DNA of 64,000 nucleotides, taken from NCBI GenBank assembly GCA_030680835.1, contig JAUXUD010000057.1, positions 1-64,000 on the forward strand, in the 5' to 3' direction. Within the stretch, counting starts at the first letter, position 1. Each line of letters starts with the position of its first letter. The notes under the pieces were generated by a model that was given only the letters and a program-made list of their open reading frames with translations, was not told the origin of the DNA and ran no database searches. Shown here piece by piece: positions 26,213-34,212 of the stretch. The position numbers and the translations under genes are program-made. The DNA is from Bacteroidota bacterium. GTDB taxonomy: Bacteria; Bacteroidota; Bacteroidia; UKL13-3.

Positions 26213-27004
26213 ATGAATATCCGATTTGTTTTGTTGTTTTTCTCTGTGAGCGCTTTAATGAATCAAAGTGTAAATGCTGCTTTAACTGTAGAATCGAAAA
26301 ATCTCGTAGTGGACTCAGCCAACAATGCAGTGAATGTCACTTTTGGACCCTTTGTATCTCCCTTTTTCACTTTTAACTACTTTCCCAACGGTGCATTTTC
26401 CATCACAGGTAAACTTTCATCAGAGTTTAACAGTACGCTGGCTACAAAATCGGTTGGCGGGGTAAACTATACTCCTGTTAAAATATACAACAACAAAACT
26501 TTTGATAAATTAACAGTTTGGCAAAAACAACCTATATTTTTTCACAATCCGGTTTTAGGTTTTACAAGCGATTTTTTAGGCAAAGGCAATCAATACATTG
26601 GAGCCAAAGCCATTTTGTCAAATAGCGATATACTCTATTTCTGGATGCTTGTTAATCTGGACGCCGGCGGTAAAAAGTTAACGATTCTTAAACTGGGTTT
26701 CGAAGATGTTCCCGGTAACCCGGCATTAACCGGAAACGAAGGGGAAAACGCAGCAGGTATTTCAGAATTGTTTTTGCCTGATTTGAATATTTTCCCGCAA
26801 CCCGCTAAAAACATATTGACTCTTGACCTGGGTTCCGATGTGCAGGTTGCTTACCATATTTACAATTTAAACGGTCAATTGGTTCAAAAAGGAGATGCAT
26901 TTATCAGAAAAGAAATTGTTGTTTCTGAAATGGAAAAGGGGATTTATTTACTTGTTCTGACGAATGATCATGCACTTTTAATCCGAAAAATAATTATAGA
27001 GTAA
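26213..27004 (+). CDS. Secreted protein with T9SS C-terminal sorting domain, inside the cbb3 locus
   Basis: The 263-aa protein has a signal peptide (to about VNAA), an unrecognised ~165-residue mature domain, and a type A T9SS sorting domain at the C-terminus (~190-263) showing LNIFPQPAKNILTL, YNLNGQLVQKG and MEKGIYLLVL, ending with a basic strand. It should be exported by the Sec pathway and then secreted or attached to the surface. It is transcribed away from ccoNO, shares with it the intergenic FNR-like site, and converges on ccoS. Function unknown; a link to low-oxygen conditions is only positional. Confidence 0.85.
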   Translation: MNIRFVLLFFSVSALMNQSVNAALTVESKNLVVDSANNAVNVTFGPFVSPFFTFNYFPNGAFSITGKLSSEFNSTLATKSVGGVNYTPVKIYNNKTFDKLTVWQKQPIFFHNPVLGFTSDFLGKGNQYIGAKAILSNSDILYFWMLVNLDAGGKKLTILKLGFEDVPGNPALTGNEGENAAGISELFLPDLNIFPQPAKNILTLDLGSDVQVAYHIYNLNGQLVQKGDAFIRKEIVVSEMEKGIYLLVLTNDHALLIRKIIIE

Positions 27005-27033
27005 AATTTAATTTACGGCTCATTAACCGGAGC

Positions 27034-27207
27034 TTATTGATTGTCCTTTTTGGATTCGTCCGTTGTTGGGTTGTCTTCAAACAATATTCTTACTCCCGGG
27101 GTATAGTCGTCATCCATCTGCCCTGATTTTACAGACCAGATAAATGCAGCGAGAAAACCCAAAGCCAGAGTGAGGCTGCATCCTATAAGTAAATACATTA
27201 TCTGCAT
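27034..27207 (-). CDS. ccoS: CcoS, cbb3 oxidase maturation protein
   Basis: This 57-aa gene was found by direct translation downstream of ccoI. It begins MQIMYLLIGCSLTLALGFLA and continues with FIWSVKSGQMDDDYTPGVR and ILFEDN. The single helix followed by the W-x-x-x-SGQ-x-DD-x-x-TP-x-x-RIL pattern is diagnostic of CcoS, needed for cofactor insertion into cbb3 oxidase. It starts 11 bases after ccoI stops, so it is cotranscribed with it, and converges on the T9SS gene 29 bases away. Confidence 0.93.
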   Translation of the reverse strand: MQIMYLLIGCSLTLALGFLAAFIWSVKSGQMDDDYTPGVRILFEDNPTTDESKKDNQ

Positions 27208-27218
27208 GGTTATACCAA

Positions 27219-29639
27219 CTATATAATTTTATTTTTAATTGCATACAAATACGTTGCCGCAGTTGTAAACAAAATAACACTGATACTGCTCAAAGGCATT
27301 AAAATTGCAGCCATTACCGGAGATAATACACCTTTAACGGCAAAACTTAAACCAATCACATTATACAAAAGCGAAATTACAAAACTTATCCGGATTACCT
27401 TAACCGTATCTTTGGCATAATTAAAAAAATCGGGTAATTTTTCAAATACTGCTGCATCCATAATCACATCACTTGCCGGCGAAAAATGTGCAGTATTCTC
27501 AGTAACACAAATTCCCAGATCAGCAACTTTCAGCGCTCCGGCATCATTTAATCCATCTCCAATCATTGCTACTTTAAATCCATTCAACTTTTGCGTATCA
27601 ATAAACAACATTTTATCAGCCGGAGACTGATTAAACAACATTTCACCTGTTTCCGGGAAAAACTGTTTCAAATTGCTTCTTTCTGCATCCCGGTCGCCTG
27701 AGAGTAAACTCAATTTCCGGTTTATACCCATTTTGTGCAGTACAGGTTTCAATCCATCCCGATAGGCATGTTTGATACAAAAATTGCCGATTGTTTTATT
27801 GTTATAACTCAGATAAACATAACTAAGCAATAAATCCGCCTCGGGTTTTAAATACATGCCGTCAATAAATACATGCGAACCAGCCCTAAGTGAAATCCCG
27901 TTTACAATTCCCTCTATTCCCCTTCCGGTGATTTCCTTAAAGTCGTGAACCGAAATCTTTTTTAGGGAGTCTGATCCTAAAAAATTTGCAATTTTTTTGC
28001 TTAATGGATGCACAGAGTTGGAACACAAACTATAAAACTCAAGCTTTTGCTGCGTGCTTAATTCGGCTCCCTCGTAATAAATTGTTGAGCCTGCCGCCTG
28101 GGTAATAGTGCCTGTTTTATCAAAAACAACCGAATCAATCTTTGCCATGTGTTCTATATATCCAGGCGATTTTAGATAGAACTTACTTCGGCTCAGCATG
28201 CGCAAACTATTTCCCAAAGCAAACGGACTGGACAATGCCAGCGCACAGGGACATGCAATTATTAATACTGCGGTGAACGCATTGGAACTTAAGGAAGGAT
28301 CTTTGATGAACCAATATAAAGCTGCTGTAAAAGCAATACATAGGAGTACAATCGTAAAATATTTACTTACTACAGACTGAAATGTTTTTATACTGCTTTT
28401 GTTCTCCTTGGCAAAATGTTCGCTGTTCCATAATTGGGTAAGATAACTTTGAGAAACCGATTTGCTCACTTCCAACTCCAGGGTTCCGCCCACCTGCCTG
28501 CCTCCAGCGTATATGATTTCCCCAAAGACTTTCGATACAGGAAGACTTTCGCCTGTTACAAAACTAAAATCAATCAATGCTTCTCCACCCAGCAAAATGG
28601 AGTCTGCCGGTATTATTTCATTGTTGTGGATGATAATCCGATCTCCTATTTTTAATTTGGTAACGGGTAACGTAGTCTCTAAATTATCTTTTAACACAGA
28701 AACTGCTACCGGGAAATACGATTTGTAATCGCGTTCAAATGATAGCGTTTCAAAAGTTCTGTTTTGAACCCATTTTCCAATCAACAAAAAAAACACAAGG
28801 CCGGCAAGGGTATCAAAAAATCCGATTCCCGTGTGTGAAATTACCTCATAACTGCTCCGTACAAACATTACCAGGATGCCCAATGCAAGTGGAAAATCTA
28901 TATTGATAACTCCTTTGCGCAGACTTTTAAAAGCAGCTATAAAATAGTCGCGGGCACTGTATAAAAACACAGGCAATGCCAATGCCATATTAAGGAAGCC
29001 GAAAATGCGGGAGAATGACTGCTGCGAAAAACGATCCAGCCCAAAATATTCAGGAAAGCTAATGAGCATGATGTTTCCAAAACAAAAACCAGCCACACCA
29101 ATCTGGTATAAAAGCCTCCTTCCATTATCCTTTCTTTTTGCTTCATCCAGATTGCTCAGGTTCAGGGCCGGTTCATAACCCAGTGAAGAAAGCATTTCCA
29201 CCAGCTTGCGAAGACTCAGTTTGTGGTGATCGAAAGAAACAGATAATTGCTTCTTTAAAAAATCAACCCGGTTAAATAATATGCCCTTTTCGAGTTTATA
29301 TAAACTTTCAAGTAACCAGATACAACTGCTACAATGCATGGAGGGTATATGAAAAGTAACTTTCGAAATTTTTTCATCCCTGTAATCAATTAATTGCTTT
29401 TGAATCTGTTCATCGTCGAGGTAATTAAATTTCACCCTGGAAACCGGATTTTTCAGACTCAGCCCCGGATTTGAATCAAGCGTATAATAATCACATAAAT
29501 TATTATCTGCCAAAATCTCATAAACACCCCTGCACCCGGTGCAGCAAAAATGTTTATTATCAAAATTTATTGGAAAATTACCGGCATGATCTCCGCAGTG
29601 GTAACATTTAATTCCTGCAATTACCTTTTTGTTCGGCAT
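27219..29639 (-). CDS. ccoI: CcoI/FixI-type copper-exporting P1B ATPase
   Basis: The 806-aa ATPase moves copper across the inner membrane for cbb3 assembly. Order of features: an N-terminal Cys cluster (CYHCGDH...CCTGCRGVYEIL) typical of the CcoI/FixI group, an HMA domain with MHCSSCIWLLE (~95-103), eight predicted helices, the CPC ion site (~463-465, ACPCALAL), the phosphorylated Asp in DKTGTIT (~507) and hinge GDGLNDAGAL. It starts six bases after the upstream universal stress gene and is followed by ccoS. Confidence 0.96.
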   Translation of the reverse strand: MPNKKVIAGIKCYHCGDHAGNFPINFDNKHFCCTGCRGVYEILADNNLCDYYTLDSNPGLSLKNPVSRVKFNYLDDEQIQKQLIDYRDEKISKVTFHIPSMHCSSCIWLLESLYKLEKGILFNRVDFLKKQLSVSFDHHKLSLRKLVEMLSSLGYEPALNLSNLDEAKRKDNGRRLLYQIGVAGFCFGNIMLISFPEYFGLDRFSQQSFSRIFGFLNMALALPVFLYSARDYFIAAFKSLRKGVINIDFPLALGILVMFVRSSYEVISHTGIGFFDTLAGLVFFLLIGKWVQNRTFETLSFERDYKSYFPVAVSVLKDNLETTLPVTKLKIGDRIIIHNNEIIPADSILLGGEALIDFSFVTGESLPVSKVFGEIIYAGGRQVGGTLELEVSKSVSQSYLTQLWNSEHFAKENKSSIKTFQSVVSKYFTIVLLCIAFTAALYWFIKDPSLSSNAFTAVLIIACPCALALSSPFALGNSLRMLSRSKFYLKSPGYIEHMAKIDSVVFDKTGTITQAAGSTIYYEGAELSTQQKLEFYSLCSNSVHPLSKKIANFLGSDSLKKISVHDFKEITGRGIEGIVNGISLRAGSHVFIDGMYLKPEADLLLSYVYLSYNNKTIGNFCIKHAYRDGLKPVLHKMGINRKLSLLSGDRDAERSNLKQFFPETGEMLFNQSPADKMLFIDTQKLNGFKVAMIGDGLNDAGALKVADLGICVTENTAHFSPASDVIMDAAVFEKLPDFFNYAKDTVKVIRISFVISLLYNVIGLSFAVKGVLSPVMAAILMPLSSISVILFTTAATYLYAIKNKII

Positions 29640-29645
29640 CCGGTA

Positions 29646-30470
29646 CTATCCTAAGAATATAGAACGTTTGCCATCCATAAAAAATGAATTGTTCTTGTTA
29701 AAAATAAGATCTTCAATTATTTCATTCCTGTTAACACCGGTTACCAGAAGAAAAGAACTGAAATCTCTTAAAAGTACCAGCAAATCTGAGAAATAATTTT
29801 CGGGGTAAACCCGGTTAATTGCAAAATGCTGTTTATAGTTTTTAAGATAATTGATAATGTTTTTTTCCTGCGAATTGGAATTTTCTGTAACCACAATATT
29901 CAAAATTACATTGCAGTTATCCATTTGGTCGGCCATTAAATACATAAACAGTTTAATTGCCTCAAACGAACGGTTGCTGCCATCATACAAGAGTATAATA
30001 TTTAGAAATTCTACCTGTTCACATGATAAAAGTAAAATCGGGCATTTGGTATTTCTTAATACAGTTTCAATGGAATAAAAGGATTGTTTGTTTATGTTTT
30101 CCTTTTTAAAAATATCTTTTCCAATTACAAACAAATCATTGTACTGACTTTCATTTACCAAATCTTCATTCAATTCAATACCCGATAAATATACCTTTGT
30201 TTTTAAAGATAACTCTTCGCATTTATGTACAAATCTTTCAATAAATTCATTGCTGTTATGAAGGTTTGTATGCAGTATTTTTTCTATTATTTCTGAACGT
30301 GTATACTGTGAATTCAAAAATTCGGGACTGTCAAAAACCTGGTTTAAATTACCTGTACTTATTCCTTCAACAAAAGCACCGTTAAAGCGGTCCTGACTGT
30401 TGTGAAAAATCTTAATCGAACAATCCAATAAACGTTCCGAATAATCCGAACCGTCCATCAATATCAACAT
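29646..30470 (-). CDS. Universal stress protein family, tandem-domain type
   Basis: A protein of about 274 aa with two UspA-like halves: the first opens MLILMDGSDYSERLLDCSI, the second has NIILLYDGSNRSFEAIKLF near its start. I choose ATG 30470, not the ATG at 30506 twelve codons earlier, because UspA domains begin at the ILxxxDGS strand and because the predicted transcription start (~30504) falls after the earlier ATG. Usp proteins often bind ATP and are induced under low oxygen or stasis. It heads the operon usp-ccoI-ccoS with six bases to ccoI, behind an FNR-like site. Confidence 0.78.
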   Translation of the reverse strand: MLILMDGSDYSERLLDCSIKIFHNSQDRFNGAFVEGISTGNLNQVFDSPEFLNSQYTRSEIIEKILHTNLHNSNEFIERFVHKCEELSLKTKVYLSGIELNEDLVNESQYNDLFVIGKDIFKKENINKQSFYSIETVLRNTKCPILLLSCEQVEFLNIILLYDGSNRSFEAIKLFMYLMADQMDNCNVILNIVVTENSNSQEKNIINYLKNYKQHFAINRVYPENYFSDLLVLLRDFSSFLLVTGVNRNEIIEDLIFNKNNSFFMDGKRSIFLG

Positions 30471-30507
30471 ATGTCTAACCACCTTTTGAAAAGTTTTTAT
30501 AGTCATA

Positions 30508-30515
30508 CAAAGCTA
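30508..30515 (-). promoter_or_regulatory. Bacteroidota -7 element of the usp-ccoI-ccoS promoter
   Basis: On the minus strand this reads TAGCTTTG, a perfect TAnnTTTG. The implied start near 30504 leaves a leader of about 34 bases before ATG 30470. Its spacing to the upstream palindrome nearly equals that at ccoNO. Confidence 0.58.
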
Positions 30516-30558
30516 TCTTTAAATTAATTTTAAAACATGACCATACTCATTGGCTCAG

Positions 30559-30572
30559 ATGACTTTTGTCAT
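30559..30572. promoter_or_regulatory. FNR-type palindrome upstream of usp-ccoI-ccoS
   Basis: ATGACTTTTGTCAT is a perfect 5-bp inverted repeat around TTTT. It shares the TGAy-N4-GTCA core with the ccoNO site. Its centre (30565.5) lies about 62 bases upstream of the predicted start, the classic class I position. The FNR-like regulator gene ends 50 bases further upstream. Confidence 0.65.
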
Positions 30573-30621
30573 AATTTGCAGGCGTTTTAAGAAGGGATTA
30601 ATTTAACGTTCAGACAAGGAT

Positions 30622-31332
30622 TTATACGGATGCGTGTGATATTTTTTCGAGTGCTTTTCTGTCCAGAATTCTTATCTTTTTGCCTTCCATATCAATGATT
30701 TTATCATTCTTAAATTCCGACAAAAGTCTGATTACAGTTTCTGTTGCAGTACCAACTATATTGGCAATGTCTTCTCTGGGCAATGTTACCGAAATTAATG
30801 CGATATCTATATCTCCGTTATTCAGAAATGTTTGCTGTAAAAACAATAAGGTTTCGGCCAAACGTTCCCGCACACTTTTTTGAGCGAGACTTTGAATTCT
30901 TTCATCCGCCAGACCCAAATCGTGACAAAGCGCCTTGAGCATATATTTATTCAGACCTGAATTATTTTCAAGTACTTCCATAAAAATATTTCTGGGAACA
31001 AAACAACAAATGGTATCCTCGATACAGGTTGCAGTGGCAACCAATGGCTCATCAGCTATTAAAGCACGATACCCTAAAAACTCACCATCACGTGCAAAAC
31101 GAATTATTTGCTCTTTGCCATCTTTATTTGAGCGGGTTAATTTAATTGCACCTTTACTAATACAATATATACCCAGAGGTATATTGTCTTCATAAAAAAT
31201 TGATTGCCCTTTTTTATAGTGACTGCATGATTTGCCCTGACTTACTTTTTCGCACTCCTCTTCTGTGCAGTATGATAAAAAAGAAATGCTCTTGGCATCA
31301 CAATGTTGGCATTCAAGGTGTATTTTTTGCAT
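30622..31332 (-). CDS. Crp/Fnr-family transcriptional regulator
   Basis: The protein is 236 aa from ATG 31332 (MQKIHLECQHC); the frame continues to 31425 but would overlap the M61 gene by 44 bases. The N-terminus is Cys-rich (Cys8, 11, 22, 27, 36), followed by a cyclic-nucleotide-type beta roll (GIYCISKGAIKL, EFLGYRALI) with further Cys in CIEDTICCF. The helix-turn-helix (~175-200) has TATETVIRLL, keeping the Glu and Arg of FNR's E..SR recognition contact. An oxygen-labile cluster is plausible but not proven. It lies between the M61 gene and the usp-ccoI-ccoS operon and probably controls both cbb3 operons. Confidence 0.9.
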   Translation of the reverse strand: MQKIHLECQHCDAKSISFLSYCTEEECEKVSQGKSCSHYKKGQSIFYEDNIPLGIYCISKGAIKLTRSNKDGKEQIIRFARDGEFLGYRALIADEPLVATATCIEDTICCFVPRNIFMEVLENNSGLNKYMLKALCHDLGLADERIQSLAQKSVRERLAETLLFLQQTFLNNGDIDIALISVTLPREDIANIVGTATETVIRLLSEFKNDKIIDMEGKKIRILDRKALEKISHASV

Positions 31333-31381
31333 TTTTGAGTTCTTTATTTCGGAGCCGATTCTAAAAATTTCTGCGAAACTA

Positions 31382-32845
31382 TTATAATCCACCCCATATT
31401 TCAAATAAGTATTGCTGAGCATCATTTATATTGCTCATTTTCAGTAGTTTCACATTTTGTTCGCCTTCTGAATTTTCTTCAAATATATAGGTTAACCCAA
31501 TATCCTCCAGTACCCGTTTCAAATACTTTTCAATATTTCCACTTCCATCAATCACTTCTTCAAAATAGGTATCAAACGAGATTCGGCCTGTTTGCTCTAA
31601 AAAAGTTTTGTAAAGCTCTTTGGTATATCCAATTCCCTTTTTAAATGTTTCTTCATATAAAAGCTTCATTGCCTGGTCAAGACGTGCATTGCCGTTTGTT
31701 GCTTTCAGTAACATGATATCCGCTATCAGAGCTGCCAGCATCCCTTCCATATAAATTGAAACCTTTCGGCCTTTCACCCCAGGTACATATCCATCCAGCC
31801 AGGTATCAAAACTTGATTGTGCCACCGAATAATTAAAACGTCCGGGATTGTCAAAATGTTTTTGCAGCACTTTGTTAAAGCTCAATTGGTATTGCGAAAA
31901 GTTCCAAACCCTGCTCCGTAACAAAATCAAATCGCCATAATATGTGGTAACTCCTTCATAAATATAACCAAGTTCAGAATAATTTTCTTTGCTGAAGTCA
32001 TAGGGAAGCATCTCTGCCGGCCTGATTCTTTTAACATTCCAGAGATGGAAAAGTTCATGGGAGCTGATTGCCAGAATATCATTGTAAAATGCATGATTTC
32101 CCCATTCTGTATCCGGTCCCATTGCAATTACAGTTGAATCGGTATGCTCCACTCCATGCCTGAACTGAAAAGGCAGAATGAGATATAAAAAATGAAATTC
32201 CCTGCAGGGTAAGTCTCCAAAAATTTCTTTCTGAACCTTAATGTAAGAGCTGGTATCTGAAATTAACTGATTCATATCCGGGCAAGGTACACCCTGAAAC
32301 CAAAAGTGAATTCGGGTCTCATCTACTTGAAAAGTATTTTGGGTTAAGCTTGCACTTGCCACAAAAGGACTGTCGGCCAGTTGATCGAAGTTCTGGGCAT
32401 AAAGTAATTTATCCTTTGCGGGCAACTGGCATGCAATTTTATAGGATGAAGGAATATCCAATTCCACAACAATGCTTTCACCCATCCTATCAACTACATA
32501 CATCAGGCAATTAACCGGATTCACATACAATTGCTGCTCATCAACAAAACTTGCCCCGGCATCATATTGGTTTGCATAGTACTCATATTGAACCAAAATT
32601 TCATTCTGACCCTCAGAAAATACCTTCCATCGGTCTTTTGTAATTTTTTTAAATAAAATATTTTCGCCTTTATTATTCTTAACAGAGAACAGGCGAATAT
32701 TTTTTGCATAGTTGGCAAGCTCATATCTGCCGGGTCTCCAGGCCGGTAACTGGAGCTCAAGGGTTGCCTTCAATTCGTTTTTTATCAGCCATTCAACACC
32801 AATAAAATGTTCGGCAGGGTTTGAAATAAAAATTTTGTAGTGCAT
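31382..32845 (-). CDS. M61 family (glycyl aminopeptidase-like) metallopeptidase
   Basis: The protein is 487 aa from ATG 32845 (MHYKIFISNP). It has the N-terminal beta domain of M61 (EWLIKNELKATLELQLPAW), then the zinc site SSHELFHLWNVKRIRP (~262) with the gluzincin Glu in YIYEGVTTYYGDL. Most M61 proteins are about 600 aa and end in a PDZ domain; this one stops shortly after the catalytic domain, so PDZ is missing. No signal peptide is visible, which suggests a cytoplasmic enzyme. It is divergent from a small membrane protein gene with 13 bases between ATGs. Confidence 0.9.
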   Translation of the reverse strand: MHYKIFISNPAEHFIGVEWLIKNELKATLELQLPAWRPGRYELANYAKNIRLFSVKNNKGENILFKKITKDRWKVFSEGQNEILVQYEYYANQYDAGASFVDEQQLYVNPVNCLMYVVDRMGESIVVELDIPSSYKIACQLPAKDKLLYAQNFDQLADSPFVASASLTQNTFQVDETRIHFWFQGVPCPDMNQLISDTSSYIKVQKEIFGDLPCREFHFLYLILPFQFRHGVEHTDSTVIAMGPDTEWGNHAFYNDILAISSHELFHLWNVKRIRPAEMLPYDFSKENYSELGYIYEGVTTYYGDLILLRSRVWNFSQYQLSFNKVLQKHFDNPGRFNYSVAQSSFDTWLDGYVPGVKGRKVSIYMEGMLAALIADIMLLKATNGNARLDQAMKLLYEETFKKGIGYTKELYKTFLEQTGRISFDTYFEEVIDGSGNIEKYLKRVLEDIGLTYIFEENSEGEQNVKLLKMSNINDAQQYLFEIWGGL

Positions 32846-32858
32846 ATTCGCTGCAAAT

Positions 32859-33104
32859 ATGAACATTGCATACGTAGTTTCCATCATTTCGGTATTACTT
32901 TTATTGGTTTTTGGGATTTTATCTTTCTTAAAATCCTCAAATCCCAGGATTCAACTTTTATATATAGTTGTTGCCACATTTACTGTTGGTGTTTTTTGCA
33001 GCATCATTCTCATTAATTTTCAGTCAAAATCAGTAATAATCTGGCCCTGTTTAATTTTAATCCATGTTATTACAAAGGTTCGTGAATTAATGAAGCGCTT
33101 GTAA
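32859..33104 (+). CDS. Small hydrophobic protein, unrecognised
   Basis: An 81-aa product with two clear membrane segments (~4-23 and ~32-52) and a third weaker one (~58-73), ending in a basic tail (KVRELMKRL). I do not recognise a family. Its ATG lies 13 bases from the divergent M61 ATG, leaving almost no room for two promoters, so one of the two genes may have an internal or overlapping promoter. Membrane-like character over its full length favours a real gene. Confidence 0.5.
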   Translation: MNIAYVVSIISVLLLLVFGILSFLKSSNPRIQLLYIVVATFTVGVFCSIILINFQSKSVIIWPCLILIHVITKVRELMKRL

Positions 33105-33129
33105 AACAAGATTCATGCGTTTAATCCAA

Positions 33130-33149
33130 AGACGCGATGAATCGCGTCT
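33130..33149. repeat. Palindrome AGACGCGATGAATCGCGTCT, copy 2
   Basis: Identical over 20 bases to the copy at 7439-7458, again between two gene ends facing each other (the small membrane protein and TIGR02757 genes). Identity extends by only a few bases on either side. Confidence 0.75.
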
Positions 33150-33159
33150 CTACATGAAC

Positions 33160-33209
33160 ACCTATCACGAATCTTCATACACTCCTATCTTCATACCCTC
33201 CTACACTCA
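33160..33209 (-). repeat. GAGNGTAGGAG-type repeats after the TIGR02757 stop codon
   Basis: On the minus strand, a few bases after the stop, come GAGTGTAGGAGGGTATGAAG and then GATAGGAGTGTATGAAG. The same G-rich, nearly C-free family follows the stops of the YjbR gene (37383) and the DUF4293 gene (51501 downward). Confidence 0.65.
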
Positions 33210-33215
33210 TTCCCG

Positions 33216-33989
33216 TTACATCTCCCCTTCAACCCCCAATCCAAAAAGGGCAAAATCATACTTAACCGGATCATGGGCATCAAACCTTTTAAGGTTATGG
33301 GTCAGTTCAAGGGCTGCTTTCCAATCGTTTTGAGTTCTTGTTAATAAACCGAGTTTTCGTGCAACACGCGCCACATGTAAGTCCAGCGGACAAATCAACT
33401 GTGCCGGTTTTATTGTTTTCCAAATACCAAAATCCACTCCGGTTTGGTCCGTTCTTACCATCCACCTCAAAAACATACTGAGTCGTTTACAGGCCGAATT
33501 TTGCAGAGGGGATGATATATGCTTAAAGGTCCGGGGTGGTGCATCAGGCAAGCTAAAAAAGTAGATCCTGAACCCATTCAGGGATGATTGAATGTTCTCG
33601 TCATTTTCGGAATAGCCTTTTAAAAAAGCAGATTCAAGTGACCCGGATTTCTGATAATGGGATTTTAAAAAAGCTATAAAATAAAGCAAATCGGTGTCAT
33701 TAAATGTACGGTGTTTGAATCCTACCATATTTTTTAAATCCTGTTCCTGATGATTTACCATGAAATCATAAGGCCGTCCATCCATCCTTGCTATAAGCTC
33801 TTTGCTTTTCTGAATTATGGTTTTTCTTTGACCCCAGGCAAACAGGGCTGCAAAAAAGCCCATTATTTCAATATCCGCATTTTGGGAAAATAAATGCGGA
33901 ATTCCAACCGGGTCATTTTCGATAAACCGGGGAATTTGATAGTGCTTTACCTGCTTGTTTAAAAACAATTTGAGTTCTTTATGATTCAC
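33216..33989 (-). CDS. TIGR02757 (DUF2400) family protein
   Basis: The 257-aa protein matches TIGR02757 throughout: FIENDPVGIPHLFSQNADIE near the start, FFAALFAWGQRKTI, CKRLSMFLRWMVRTD and LDLHVARVARKLGL, the last resembling the helix-hairpin-helix/Nth-like DNA glycosylase fold. The function is not established; a DNA-related role is inferred from fold similarity. The start is GTG at 33989 with no better in-frame ATG. It stands alone, convergent with the small membrane gene. Confidence 0.9.
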   Translation of the reverse strand: MNHKELKLFLNKQVKHYQIPRFIENDPVGIPHLFSQNADIEIMGFFAALFAWGQRKTIIQKSKELIARMDGRPYDFMVNHQEQDLKNMVGFKHRTFNDTDLLYFIAFLKSHYQKSGSLESAFLKGYSENDENIQSSLNGFRIYFFSLPDAPPRTFKHISSPLQNSACKRLSMFLRWMVRTDQTGVDFGIWKTIKPAQLICPLDLHVARVARKLGLLTRTQNDWKAALELTHNLKRFDAHDPVKYDFALFGLGVEGEM

Positions 33990-34181
33990 GCGTGCAATGA
34001 AAAGAAAATTTTTGATTTTTATTGAAATGGTTTTATAAAGCAGAATAATGCATTGTATTTTTAAAGGTTAAATAAATTAATTTATCAAACCATTAATCCC
34101 ATTTAACTACCATTTATTTCATATTTCGGCACCTTTGTGCTTAATAAAGCAAATGTCATTAGCAGATTGGGAGCAAGTTTA

Positions 34182-34189
34182 TATATTTG
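34182..34189 (+). promoter_or_regulatory. Candidate -7 element of the DPP III gene
   Basis: TATATTTG, a perfect TAnnTTTG, 23 bases before the ATG at 34213. A second candidate (CACCTTTG, 34131-34138) with one mismatch lies further upstream. No clear -33 TTG is at the expected distance for either. Confidence 0.4.
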
Positions 34190-34212
34190 TTCAAATTTAA
34201 AGGAACTCAACC

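Noticed and set aside
31333-31425. 31-codon upstream extension of the FNR-like regulator
   Set aside because: It overlaps the M61 coding sequence by 44 bases and adds residues unlike the family; the Met just before the Cys cluster is the natural start.
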